NCBI GenBank assembly: GCA_036898135.1
Contig: CM072511.1
Coordinates: 42,650,103 to 42,714,102 of the forward strand
Length of the DNA stretch: 64,000 nt
Direction of reading: 5' to 3'
Origin: Oncomelania hupensis
Lineage: Eukaryota; Mollusca; Gastropoda; Littorinimorpha; Pomatiopsidae
The notes under the pieces were generated by a model. The model saw only the letters and a list, made by a program, of their open reading frames with translations, was not told the origin of the DNA and did not search any database. A program made the position numbers and the translations under genes. This document shows, in pieces, positions 23,766-34,697 of the stretch; within the stretch, counting starts at the first letter, position 1; the number at the start of each line of letters is the position of its first letter.

Positions 23766-25313
23766 TGTGACAGTCGGACGATTAGCTCTGGCTCTGCTTG
23801 CCACAACTTTCCCCACTCGCCGGCTGACCGCCCGGTCCAAGCCCCGCCCAGCTATCACCGTCCCACGTGACCCTGAGATTAGACCCTGGAACTGGTAGAC
23901 TTAATTTCGTCAGTCCAATTCCGCTAGCCCGAGCGAACACACTGCTTGCCGAAGATACGTCTGCACCCACGTTGCGACCGCTGAGCTTCGCCAATATTCT
24001 TGTGTTTCAACCCGTTCCTTGGTCCAGCTAAGAGTGGTGACTTATTTCATATCATTTAGCATCCCCATCACCCGTCGATTTCCCAACACGTTCGTATGTC
24101 TTGTAGATATTTACGTCCGTGTCTGTGGTTTGTCTTGATGTATTGCTTGTGATATGCATTTTGCTTCTTGTATCCATTATTTGTAGTTTGATTGTTGCTC
24201 ATGCCATGCTTGTATTTATACATGTATATCCCCCTGCCTAGACTCTTGTATAAATCCCCCATGCCATGTTGCCCAGTTACTTAGATTAAAGTCCCCCAGT
24301 AAAGCACCCTTGCATATAGTAGCCATTGTCCTGTATTTATCCCTTTTTGCTTTCCCCCCTGATCCTATTGTGTAAATATCCACCCCTGCTGTCCATAACC
24401 CCATCTTAGGCGCCGAAACTATTATCCATTAGCGGCCGCCAGTAAATTCCACCGAACCCCAATAGCCATTGTTGATGTTGTTGGACAGTTGGAAGGCACC
24501 GGTCAAATCCTGACCGGTGCTTCCAAATTCGAAAATCTGACTGGCATGCGCGCTCACTGGCGCGGCATCCAGAGTATGGATGCACCTCTGATACTGAGTC
24601 AATACTCCCTTGCAGAACGGTCCTTATACCGGGCTACAGCGAGACACAGACCCGCTGCGTGCAACCCATATCCCCTGGTTGACACTGTGAAGCGTGAGAG
24701 GAGAAATACAGCCCAACCGGCAAGCACCGTTGACCGGTTGTACCCCAGCCTCCGATTACTCAAGAACCCGACCCAGTGACCTGGACTGGACGACCGACGC
24801 CACGCGACTGGACACTTGCGCAATCGCCATCCAGACTCCTGAGGCAACCACCGCCTACGTACTAGCAGATAAGTGCGCACCCAGCGCACACCACAATTCT
24901 CGGAATATCTGGCTACCCACGCTAACGCATCCAGATACCCCTTTGCCACATGATATCAGTCCACATTCGCCCCAGTGACTCTCAAATAGCTAAACCAGAA
25001 TAACTCCAAGATACCCTGGACGTTAACAGACTATCACTAGTGACTCAGCCGTAAGCCTACCCCCTACGCCTGACCTGCATCAATATAATAAAGTGTCTAA
25101 TATTGTATTATAACACCCGACTTCCCCTTGTTCAGATTTTCCACTAGTTTAGTTTGTATTCTTCTCGTCTGCCCTTTAACTTTCTATCATTCTTTAGTAC
25201 TCCCAGCATTATTTCCCTGAACGTCACCGCACGTTGGCCTAGTCAAGGGAGGCAACACAGCGCGGGGGAATAATTGCTAATCCTCATCCCCCCAAACCCC
25301 TATCTTCGTGACA
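23766..25313 (+). repeat. 3' LTR of element 2
   Basis: 1548 bp. Holds two segments missing from the 5' LTR; the first (about 24437-24545) includes a 10-bp stem hairpin, GCACCGGTCA at 24496-24505 and its complement at 24511-24520, with a 5-base loop. Confidence 0.95.
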
Positions 25314-25318
25314 ACATG

Positions 25319-26433
25319 TTCAGAAAATACAAGAAGTATTTTATTTGTAACAGGGCGGATCTAACGTGCAATGGCAAAACAAAGTATGTTGCGAAAAGCA
25401 CGTTTTGAGAAAATTGACTTTTTCTGTTTCCGCAGTATTTTGAGCTATATAACCCGCACCTTTTTTGACGTAGATCTGCGGAAAATCACACACACACAAA
25501 AAAAAACGTTCCATGCAAAATATTACATACATCACATTTGCATTTCGAAAGATATTTCATTTTTTTCTGAAGTTACCTCAATCTCATTTTATTTTGAACA
25601 CCGGAGGCTTGTTAAAAAAAATGGCAAAACGAAGTATAAAATACTCTGCTTTGTCTTTGTATTTCTGACTTGGAACACTTGCTTAAAAATCGGTAAAAGC
25701 GAGTGAGTTATACTCTCTTTTAAGCCCCGGTCACAGTGCACTTGCGGATGCAAAGAGAATGTAAAACGTAAAAATAATCTTGCCATCCGTTGGAAACCGC
25801 TATGCATCCGTTGTGTACTCATTGCATTCGTGTTTTATACGCTCTAACCATTGAGCATCCGTCCACTGTGATTTCATCCGCGCAAAATGTTTCGAGCTGC
25901 ACAAAACTTTTAGAACGGATGAACGTACGATGTAAATCCGCGACACATACGTACTATGTTCGTAAACATCCGTTAAACGTCCGCTGTATCCTCTCTGCAT
26001 CCTCTGGGGATCCTCGTGACTCGCATCCGCTGCAGGTGAAAACGGAAAGAGAAAGGAAAGAGAAGGTACATGGAACGTCTATACATTGTTAGTAGCACGG
26101 AAATAGAAAGGATGTATTAAGCGTATGCATCTCGTATATAAAGTATTCTAAACAGACACAACGTTTGTATCTGGGATTTATCTCGTATATTTAGGATGTC
26201 CAAAGTAGGTAGAAGGACAATTTGCGGACTCCCGATATTTTGTATAAAATGGAGGAGAAAATCATCTGGATCTCCTCTCTGAAAATCCTTACCGGGAAGA
26301 GAGGGGACTATAAACTGATTAAATAATAATAATAATAATAATAATCTGGATCTCAGTATGGGTCGAGCAGCTGTGGTGTACAGACCTCATCACCTTCGGT
26401 GTTGGCCTTCAGCATCATCAATTGTTCTCCACC
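25319..26433. other. Non-coding left flank of Harbinger B, rich in CATCCG
   Basis: No gene seen. From about 25730 the hexamer CATCCG and near variants recur, beside GCCCCGGTCACAGTGC near 25723. Such motif clusters occur near the ends of Harbinger elements; a similar cluster lies at 29930-30200. ATGGCAAAACRAAGTAT is repeated at 25370 and 25621. No exact TIR was found. Confidence 0.4.
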
Positions 26434-27593
26434 ATGGATGATCAAAGAGTCCATCTGATAGCTGCGCTCATTCAACAGAAGAACCACAACCTGTTCAGAC
26501 TGTCTCAAGTTTTAGACAGAAGGAGAAGGAGAAGAAGAAGAGTTTGGACTGTATCACCAGTTGATGGTGGAGTTGAGGAATGAAGACCCTCGTGCATTCC
26601 ATCACTTCATGAGGATGCCATCAGCCATGTTTGACGAACTTGTAGAGCGTCTGAGACCCAGATTGACCAAGCCAAGCATCAACTTCCATCCCAACCTGGA
26701 CCGTGGCACTGACTCTGCGGCACCTAGCCTCTGGAACCACATACAGAAACATGCAGTATGCATGGAGGGTGCCACACAACAGCATCAGCAATGTCGTGAG
26801 AGAAGTTGTACAGGCCATCATTGAAGAATACGCGGACGAGCTCATCGGGTGCCCCACCACTGAACCAGGCTAGAGACAACTTGCAGAAGATTGGTATCTG
26901 AAGTGGAATTTTCCCCACACCGTTGGAGCCATAGATGGGATGCACGTGGCCTGCAAAACACCAGCCAACTCAGGGTCCACCTATTACAACTACAAAGGCT
27001 TCTTTAGCATCATCCTCTTTGCCATGGTTGATGCTGACTACAAGTTCATCTACATCGCTGCTTCAGGCAACGGGTCAGCTCCAGATGCCCAGATATACAA
27101 CGCAAGTGACCTCAAGGATGGGCTGGAACGCAGCCTCATCATGGGGTTTCCAGGCCCAGACCCCCTTCCCAATGACACACAAGATGTGCCCTACTTCATA
27201 GTTGGTGATGACGCGTTCGCCCTCAGAACCTACCTCATGAAGCCGTACAGTTCAGGACACCTCACCCGTGAAGAGCTGTCCAGGGCAAGACGGGTGGTGG
27301 AGAACGCCTTCGGCATCCTGGCCAACAGGTTCTCGATACTTCTCACCACCATGCAGCATGACCCAGAGACTGTGAGGAGAATCGTGGAAGCTTGCTGCAT
27401 CCTGCACAATCTCATGCGCACCCTATACCCAGTGTTGCAGAACAGACTTGTCGACCGTCAACAAGGAAACGGGGACATGGAGCCTGGTGAATGGAGGCAA
27501 GGAGCTAACCTGATGGACACTGTGGATGTACAAGGCCCCAACAGAGCTTCACGTGAAGGGAAGAAGCAGCGCAACCTCCTGAGGCACTGGTGA
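26434..27593 (+). pseudogene. HARBI1-like: PIF/Harbinger transposase B, broken
   Basis: An ATG at 26434 begins MDDQRVHL and a run of arginines. The DDE_4 domain follows: FMRMPSAMFDELVERLRP near 26600-26660, first aspartate in GAIDGMHVACKTP near 26930, NGSAPDAQIY (second aspartate) near 27080 and VVENAFGILANRF (glutamate) near 27300. Breaks: frame changes near 26550 and 26700 and an in-frame TAG at 26871-26873. From 26940 the frame is open to the end. It is only distantly similar to transposase A, so a different family. Confidence 0.85.
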
Positions 27594-27868
27594 AACTCCC
27601 CAGCTGGATCAGTGGAGTGGCAAGAGAGGATGATAGATGATTAGAATGGATACTGCCTTGAGACTGTTGCATAAGACTGATGAGATAGAGATTGTGCCAT
27701 TAAAGAACACTGCATTACTATGTTGTTGTATACTTTTAGCTGTTTATTTTTATTAGATGTATATTGTGGGTTGCTACAATGGATAAATTAATCAACAGCT
27801 TTGCTTTAATTTAAAATGTGTTGATTACTGAATAATAGCCGCCAGCACGTCTTTCCGCTGTATAAATC

Positions 27869-27899
27869 ACAAGTATATCAACTAACAAGTTAGTATCTC
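27869..27899 (+). repeat. 31-bp inverted repeat, left arm
   Basis: A perfect inverted match to 29714-29744. The arm includes the self-complementary ACTAACAAGTTAGT. It may mark the ends of a transposon of about 1.9 kb that holds the candidate exon at 28037 and the fold-back element. Confidence 0.75.
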
Positions 27900-28036
27900 G
27901 TATTGCCCCCAGTCGACGTGCGGTGGTCCCGTTGCCCTTGGTTTTAGCCACAAGCTGAGACGGGGGTATCCCAAACCTAAAAATAGAACTGAGAATTCTG
28001 GGAAATATGTTCAAGGGAAGTAACTGATAACTAGTT

Positions 28037-28189
28037 ATGGTTGCAGTCATGGTCGCCATTTCTCGCGAAGATGTGCTGGCTGAAATTAAACGAAAGTTGG
28101 GAGAAGACCTGCATATTTCTGGTAGTGAACAAAGGCTTTGCTCAATTATCGAAGGAGAACACGATGGATTTTTAGAAACATGCACACAT
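28037..28189 (+). CDS. Candidate first exon, unknown protein
   Basis: ATG at 28037, with a second in-frame ATG at 28049 in better context, followed by 51 codons ending at a possible donor CACAT/GTATGT in phase 0. The peptide (ISREDVLAEIKRKLGED...) is helical and acidic-basic mixed, with no recognised domain. It lies just downstream of transposase B and inside the 31-bp inverted repeat, so it could be a second gene of a DNA transposon or a host exon. Weak evidence. Confidence 0.25.
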
Positions 28190-28725
28190 GTATGTGAGCT
28201 CAGTGCAGGCGATCGTGAGTCTCAGTGAACGATTGTTCGACATTGTCATTGATTCAGCCGCTCTGATCGCTTCGATGTGATGGTTTATTTATCGCTTGAA
28301 TCACACTGTATAATGCACATGTAAGTTCTGTCAAAGATATGATGATTTGAGCATATGTTCGATTCCGTACCGATTGTGTAGTTTGTGTGCATTTTGTTCT
28401 GTCGGCCTTGAGTGTTTGCGTCGCCTTGGCTCGTTGTACTTTGTTCTGATCTCGCTCTCTTTTGATTTTTGAAAGCAAATTCAAATTGCATTGTATTCCA
28501 GCAGCATGTGAGGTCAAATTAGACGATTTCAGATCTAACCAATCTTCTTGTGACGCCATTGTGCGTGTGTCTGGTGTGCCATGCACCAATCGCGAAGAGT
28601 CCTGCCGACGTCATTTCAGAAAAGGATTTCCTTACCCATAATTCCCCTGGGTTTTGAAGTTTCAAAAAAATTGTTTTAGGCCGACGACGCTCTATGGAGC
28701 GCAAATTAGCATGTAAAGGGAAGCA

Positions 28726-29670
28726 TATGGGAGGCGAGATATAGCAAACGCGCGCGCATTTGCGCTCGCAAATGCGCAAATGCGAGCGCAAATACGTGCG
28801 CAAATGCGCGCGCATTTGCGTGCGCAAGTGCGCTCGCATTTGCGCGCGCGGTTGTTACGCCCGTTGTTATGAGGGTTTTGCTGAAAACTGTCAACGGAAA
28901 GGAACTGAAAATGAACACATGTATTTTTGTGATCCAAAAGATAATAATAAATTATTTTTTTGTATAGCCTACTATTAAATTAATTACTAAGCCTAGGCTA
29001 ATCGTTTAACAGCACTACTTGAAATTTGATGTTCAAGCTCTTAGTTATGCTTCATTTGTACTCAACAACAAATATCTTTATTGTTGAATAAAGCCTTAAA
29101 GGAATAATTTTTTACGGAATGAACGGCATATTTAAAGCGCTAAATGATTTACTGATTTAGTAAATCAGTAGGCCTAATTGTTCACCAATGCAGGCTAACC
29201 CGACCTAACGAACCCTACTAGCCTAGAGTATCATGGCCTGGACTTTTAAAGACATACCGTATTATAACGTCTGCTGACTGATTCCCAGACAGTAATAAAT
29301 TGGCACAATGCGTCACTTTCCTGCGAACTTCTAAAAGAAACTGCTCCTCTTCGGTAGCCATTATGACTGGTGAATCATGGTAGGAAACGTAGTTCTTAAT
29401 CGTCCTTAATGTTATGATAAGTTTATTTCATGAATGATATTAAGTTTAGTAGTGGTAGTTTTCACTAATTATTACAAATATTATTAATAATAAATGCAAG
29501 AAATATTTCATTTGTGCACGTCTCAAATTCTTTCACAGACACATTTTTTTCCGGGTATAACGCGCGCAAATGCGTTCGCAAGCGCGCTCGCATTTGCGCG
29601 AGGTGCGCGCATTTGCGAGCGCAAATGCGAGCGCAAATGCGCGCGCGTTTGCTATATCTCGCCTCCCATA
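28726..29670. mobile_element. Fold-back-like non-autonomous TIR element
   Basis: Ends are 45-bp perfect inverted repeats starting TATGGGAGGCGAGATATAGC. Inside each end is a stretch (28745-28853 and 29561-29650) packed with GCGCAAATGCG and its complement in both orientations, giving strong self-pairing. GAAGCA flanks both ends (28720-28725 and 29671-29676), a 6-bp duplication. No ORF of note in the interior. Superfamily unassigned. Confidence 0.85.
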
Positions 29671-29713
29671 GAAGCAACCGGTTGTACGCGCACGTTGACA
29701 GGGACATAGAAGG

Positions 29714-29744
29714 GAGATACTAACTTGTTAGTTGATATACTTGT
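29714..29744 (-). repeat. 31-bp inverted repeat, right arm
   Basis: Perfect inverted match to 27869-27899; it lies 43 bp outside the fold-back element. Confidence 0.75.
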
Positions 29745-29924
29745 GGTTAAATAGATTAACGTCCCCGGACACATGAGCGTATAGGGGACGATTAGATGCT
29801 GACTGCGTGCCTGTTGCATTCTTTTATAACCACGGAGCTGACGCAATTCATACCCCCCGCATGCGCAGTGAACGGTTTGTATCTGATATTCATTTGCGCG
29901 GCATCCCCTTTGTTTCCGTTAGGC

Positions 29925-30260
29925 GTACGTGATGCATCCGCTTCATCCGCTATGCACCCGCTCTTTCCGCTATGCGTCTGCTTCGCCAATATCCCCTGTT
30001 ACCCCTTCGGAGCTGTCATCCACTTTCATCCTCTAGGCATCCTATGAACATCCGTTCAGCATCCCCGCCACATACTACCCACTTCCATTATTTTCCCTTC
30101 TGTTTTCGCAAATGTTCGCCAATTTTGTCCAATTTTTGAGCGGATGAAACCGGATGGAGCTACACCCGAAATTGTGCTCGTCCGCTGTGTCCTTTTTGCA
30201 TACGTTTTGTGTCCATCTGCCACTCAGCTTATTTTTTAAAAAGGCATATGCGGGTGAGTT
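29925..30260. other. CATCCG-rich non-coding stretch
   Basis: Several CATCCG/CATCCGC motifs and CCGCTATGC repeats, like those at 25730-26030. Possibly the right subterminal region of Harbinger B. No gene seen. Confidence 0.35.
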
Positions 30261-30421
30261 CTTTGGAACACAGGATTACTGTGAGGATTTATTGCTGCTT
30301 ACCACAGGCGCCTGACAGCTCTCATTTTTCTTTTAATAAAAAACTGCATTTGTTATATTTTAGTTTTAAAACGTAAAACAAATCTTGTTATATTTAATAT
30401 AGGCCTTATATTGTTATTTAT

Positions 30422-30790
30422 TTATTATTTCTTCTTCTTCTTCTTCTTCTTCTTATTATTATTATTATTATTATTATTTAATCGTTCTTATATTGCGCTT
30501 TTCCAGCTCAAGAGCTGCTCAAGACGCTGGCCGATACAGAATCTAACTCAGGCAGCCCGTGGCGCCAACTTGCAGCCTTCGGGCGCATCGTAATAACGCC
30601 ACAGACAACTGAGCACAATCCTGGCAGCCAGGGATGGGGGAGAAGGACCTAGGTGCATGCGTGGTGTGTTCTTGTCACGGCACTCACCCGTCTAGGACAT
30701 GAGCGTCAGGATCTTTTAAAGTCCGTTATGATGAAATGTATGCGACACAGACTAGACCTCGGTATATACTCTCATCCGAATACATCATTT
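30422..30790 (-). mobile_element. SINE family 1, 5'-truncated copy with microsatellite tail
   Basis: Homologous over about 300 bp to 46213-46510 (shared CTAGGACATGAGCGTCA, AAAGTCCG, CACAGACTAGAC, GCGCCMACTTGCAGCCT). On the minus strand its 3' end reads TGGAAAAGCGCAATATAAGAA followed by AAT/AAG repeats (30422-30479). The tRNA head is missing here. Confidence 0.75.
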
Positions 30791-30842
30791 GGGCTAATAA
30801 TTAACTGATTTGTAAAAATGTTTACTAATTTAGTCTATTCAG

Positions 30843-31018
30843 GGATAGCTCAGTGGTCAGAGCGCACGACTTGTGTGAGTGCGTCTTGGGCGACGTGGGT
30901 TCGAATCCTGACTTCAGCAAACTATTTTGTGATTGCTGGATATTACGGGCCAGCGCCTTGAGAAGTTCTCTGAGCTTGTAAGTGCGCTATATAAGAGAAC
31001 TCTCTTTCTTTCTATTTA

Positions 31019-31089
<71 letters not shown>
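30843..31089 (+). mobile_element. tRNA-derived SINE with TTA tail
   Basis: A-box TAGCTCAGTGGTCAGAGC (30845-30862) and B-box GGTTCGAATCC (30898-30908), spaced as in a Pol III internal promoter, then a body ending CTTGAG...GTGCGCTATATAAGAG and a TTA run (31020-31089). Stems do not pair well enough for a working tRNA. Confidence 0.8.
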
Positions 31090-31689
31090 GACTGTAATAA
31101 TTATCTTTTTTCACTAACAGTCAAACTCGCAGTTTACATGATTGTGTATAGTCCTATTCATGCAGGCATGTGCATGTGTAATTTAAAAAAATGCAGTTAA
31201 TTATTTTTTTAATATAGATTAGACGACCTAATTGATATAATTATTATCTCCACCAAGAAGCGATTTTTCTTTCTTTCTAAAACAAAATACTCTTTTTTTT
31301 CCTTTTTTTTCGCAAATCAGTTTCGATATTTAGATCTAAACTTTAATGGAAACCTTCTGTCAATTTCATGCACTCTTTTGCTTTCTTTGTTTCTTTTTTT
31401 TAATGTCTGAATTTTATTAGAGAAGGAAGTTGCATGTATACTCAGAATGCAATGACTTTTTAAATATTATAATCATAAATGAAGAATTCTGATTTGGGTT
31501 CTTTTAATCAGCCTGCTGTTGTGCTCTGCAGTTTTAGTTTGTTTTCCTAATTATTATTGTTTCTGTTTCTCTAATCTATAAGCCTACGTTCTTGTACATT
31601 ATGTTTCTCTTTGGCAAGTTAAGAAATTTAAGTTTTTATTTTTGGTAAATATTTATTCTAAACTGGAGGTCTAGTATAATAATAATAAC

Positions 31690-31744
<55 letters not shown>

Positions 31745-31877
31745 GCAACAATTTGGCTGTTGTTGTTGATGGTGCTGGTGGTTGTAGTAAAATATTAGCA
31801 GTAGTAGTAGTAGTAGAAGAAGTTTACCAATTTGGCTGTTGATGTTGATATATATACACATACATACATACATACAT

Positions 31878-31908
<31 letters not shown>

Positions 31909-32590
31909 AACATATATTGTGAGAAAAAAAGACAGAGATGGAAAATTTTGTTTTATACATGTATATTACTGAACACAAAAATTAGTTTCAATAAATATTT
32001 TATTAGATTAAAACCAAGACACAAGGTTTTTTTTTTTCAAATTACTCTCTTCTGCACACTAACGTGCACCATAACATCTATGTTGGTGTTTCACTTTAAA
32101 AAAATGAGAAAGGGTGAAAGAAATGCCAGGTTTATGGTATATCTTGAAACAAAATGTTTTTGTTCAAAACTGATTTTGCCTGTTTTTAGATACAACACTA
32201 ACGCTTATATTGAATGCAATTTACCAATCTGCCCGTTATTAAGACAGTTCACGTAGGAGGTTTCAAAGCTGTAAATACTTTATTTTGTCCTCAATAAAAT
32301 TATTATTTTGTAAAAAAAAGTTAACAACGACATTAAAACAAAAGTTCACCTTCCTAATTATTTTGGACCTGTATAAATATAATATGAAAAATTAATATCA
32401 TAAGAAAAAATAGTGTATCGATAGATTTACAATACTGCTTTTTGTCCCTTGACTTCATTTCTTGTTCTTGTGGGAATATTCTTCAATAAAGCAACAACAA
32501 CAAAACTTTATTTATTTATTTATTTATAATATGTATTTGAATATCACAACCATGAATCATTCCTTATCAAGAGCACAGACATGCAGATTA
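31090..32590. repeat. AT-rich spacer with AAT and CATA microsatellites
   Basis: No gene seen. AAT run at 31675-31744, CATA run at 31858-31894, several T/A runs. Confidence 0.85.
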
Positions 32591-32593
32591 CTT

Positions 32594-33276
32594 TTACACA
32601 GCAACATAGTCTATAACAACAACAAAGACCAATCTATTGTCACGATTTACCAGAACAGCCAGCATAGAGAAGAGAGTCAATTTCTTGTTCTGGCTTGAAC
32701 AATTGTCTACCCAGATGTTAATTGTGTCAGCTGATTCAGAGTACCACTTGATAGCTTGCTCGTACGCACTCGCCACATCAGCAGCCGTCCGAACTTCTAT
32801 ATGATTTGCAAATATTTGTTATGAAGCTATCAGAATTGTACCCTAAGGTGGCAATAATAAAATTGTTGCACACTTTAATTATTTGTCCATTTGACACCAG
32901 TGAAAAAGATCTACTTTCTGTTTTTCGCTTTGGAGATCTGCTACGAGTTGGCGATCTTCGCTCAATGCACTGCTGCACAAACCTTTTTCTATTGTTGTAA
33001 TCCATCTGCCAGTACTCGCCATGAATTGTTGATCTTGATTCTTCACTAATATAGTCATCACATTTCGTTCTGCATTTGCAGGATTTACGGACGAGATGCT
33101 TATCTGCATCTCTTTTCTTTCTCTCAACTTTTGATCTTATTCTTTTCTTTTGTTGGCTTTCAGGAAATATAGCATTGATCTCTGAATCTAATTCAAGGCA
33201 AACAAGAACTTCATCTCTGGAATAACTTTCTGAAGAACTTTCTGAGTAGATGGTGGAACTCCTGTTGGTGGACCTG
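32594..33276 (-). pseudogene. Transposase-like fragment (DNCSSQNK family), cut by element 3
   Basis: Minus strand. A cysteine-rich KSCKCRTKC and GEYWQMDYNNRKRF (near 33010-33090), then VCNNFIIATLGYNSDS (near 32850) and, in another frame, INIWVDNCSSQNKKLTLF (near 32690). These motifs recall a metazoan repeat-associated family in which an aspartate-asparagine-cysteine box sits in a DDE-like fold; I cannot name the superfamily. The frame changes near 32780. Element 3 separates it from its upstream part at 41682-41759, where an ORF beginning MSSNTFKICF reads to the insertion point. Confidence 0.5.
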
Positions 33277-34556
33277 TGTCACGGACAGGAATTGTTTATT
33301 TATACTGAGCAAACTGAACAATACAGTTTATAGACAGTCAGAATGCGTGTTCACCGTTTTACATGTATATATACACACAAGACATACACAGAGAACAATG
33401 TAGGCCACACGTAGGAAATAAGTTTTCAACGTTTATATAAACAAATCCCATCAGAGAACAACAAATTAATATTTAACAAACAAAACAACAATGAAAATTC
33501 AGAATAATGTTACGAAAGAATGAATGAGTGTTGACGTCAATGTAGTCCACAACGCACAACATGAATCCAATGAAATGAAAGTAAGTAATCCAATAGTTCA
33601 CTGAATGCCAACACCACTGTCAATGATATTCACACAATATATATCCACCACAACGATTAGATAATCCAATAGCGATCTCAACACAGAGTGAGAGATAAAG
33701 CACAACCACCTCCGGTAATTAATCCACTTGGAGATCCTTTTCTCAGAACGTAAATAATTCACAACCATAATCTTCCGGGAGATTATATCACTCAGCAGAG
33801 GCAGATAATCTTCCTGGAGATTATATCATACACTCGAAACACAGATAATCTTCTTGGAGATTATAAATACGAATTCCACAGATAATCTTCTTGGAGATTA
33901 TACACACGCAATTTACAGAAGTAATAATAATCCACGCTGTGCTCCAATTGCGGTGACAAACTTGAATGAATATTTTCCTGATTTCATTCATTGGAGAAAT
34001 CCTCTGGGGAACGTTTTCTCCTTCTTCAGTAGGACTCACACCCAAGGTAGGTAGTCTTATACAGGTATGTACACACACAGGTACATATTAACAGCTCTGA
34101 AAAATATTGTTCGTGATATTTAGTCACCAACATCAACACATTGACTATCAGTCCTCAACATAGCTTCAAAATGGATAATGTCAAAAGATGGTAGTTTTTG
34201 TTTTCCCCATAAAAATTACTTTATACATTTGTAAACACAAAACAATTTACCTTTATACAAAGAAATGTGCTTACAAAATTAAATAATAACTTTTACATAG
34301 TTGAACATAGTTACATAGTTAATAAATGGAAAACTAACCTGTTGGATTAACCTAACAGAGCACACACAAAAAACATGTACACCTTTCCGAGTTGACAGTT
34401 CCGATGTGAGTGCCTACACCATTACATCAATACATAAAGGAAATTATAACAGCAACCAATCAAAATTGTTCTTGCATAAATGGTTGGACACTTATTGAGC
34501 ATAGGCACGAGAAAACCGAGCATCAATAAAACAACTGACTTTTCGTTTTGATGACA
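33277..34556 (-). repeat. 3' LTR of element 3
   Basis: On the minus strand it starts TGTCATC and ends CCGTGACA. Contains four copies of a 20-bp palindromic unit at 33767-33901. Differs from the 5' LTR at about 33830 and 33872. Confidence 0.95.
33767..33901. promoter_or_regulatory. Four hairpin units in LTR of element 3
   Basis: The unit ATAATCT-6 bases-AGATTAT occurs at 33767-33786, 33805-33824, 33845-33864 and 33882-33901, and again in the other LTR 7125 bp to the right. The 7-bp arms are perfect in all four; the 6-base centres vary (TCCGGG, TCCTGG, TCTTGG twice). Regular spacing (37-40 bp) suggests protein binding sites or RNA hairpins. Function unknown. Confidence 0.7.
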
Positions 34557-34572
34557 ATACCCTCCCCTTAAG
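34557..34572 (-). other. Polypurine tract of element 3
   Basis: AAGGGGAGGGTAT on the minus strand directly before the 3' LTR. Confidence 0.6.
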
Positions 34573-34697
34573 AAAAAGAAAACGCCCGAGTTTTCTTAAT
34601 GGTTTTAAGGCTTCCATAATCAAAGTCTGAATTTAAAAAAACACACACACACACGCACACACACACACTGTATTATGCGCTGTCGATTGTGTTATGT

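Larger units (their letters stand above)
17280..25313 (+). mobile_element. Element 2: full-length Gmr1-like Ty3/Gypsy retrotransposon
   Basis: Both LTRs start TGTGACAGTCGG and end TCGTGACA, flanked by the 5-bp target duplication ACATG (17275-17279 and 25314-25318). Between them come a primer site, gag, zinc knuckle, protease, integrase, RT and RNase H, then a G-rich polypurine tract. Integrase precedes RT. Gag contains a stop and protease a frameshift, so this copy cannot make the full polyprotein. The LTRs differ by roughly 1-2% in substitutions plus two larger gaps, so the insertion is older than elements 3 and 4. Confidence 0.95.

Noticed and set aside
30843..30915. A functional tRNA gene
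   Set aside because: A and B boxes are present but acceptor and anticodon stems do not pair; the SINE body and tail follow directly.
33821..34078. Conserved ORF in both LTRs of element 3 (also at 40946-41203)
   Set aside because: It is duplicated only because the LTRs are identical, and its sequence shows no recognisable domain.
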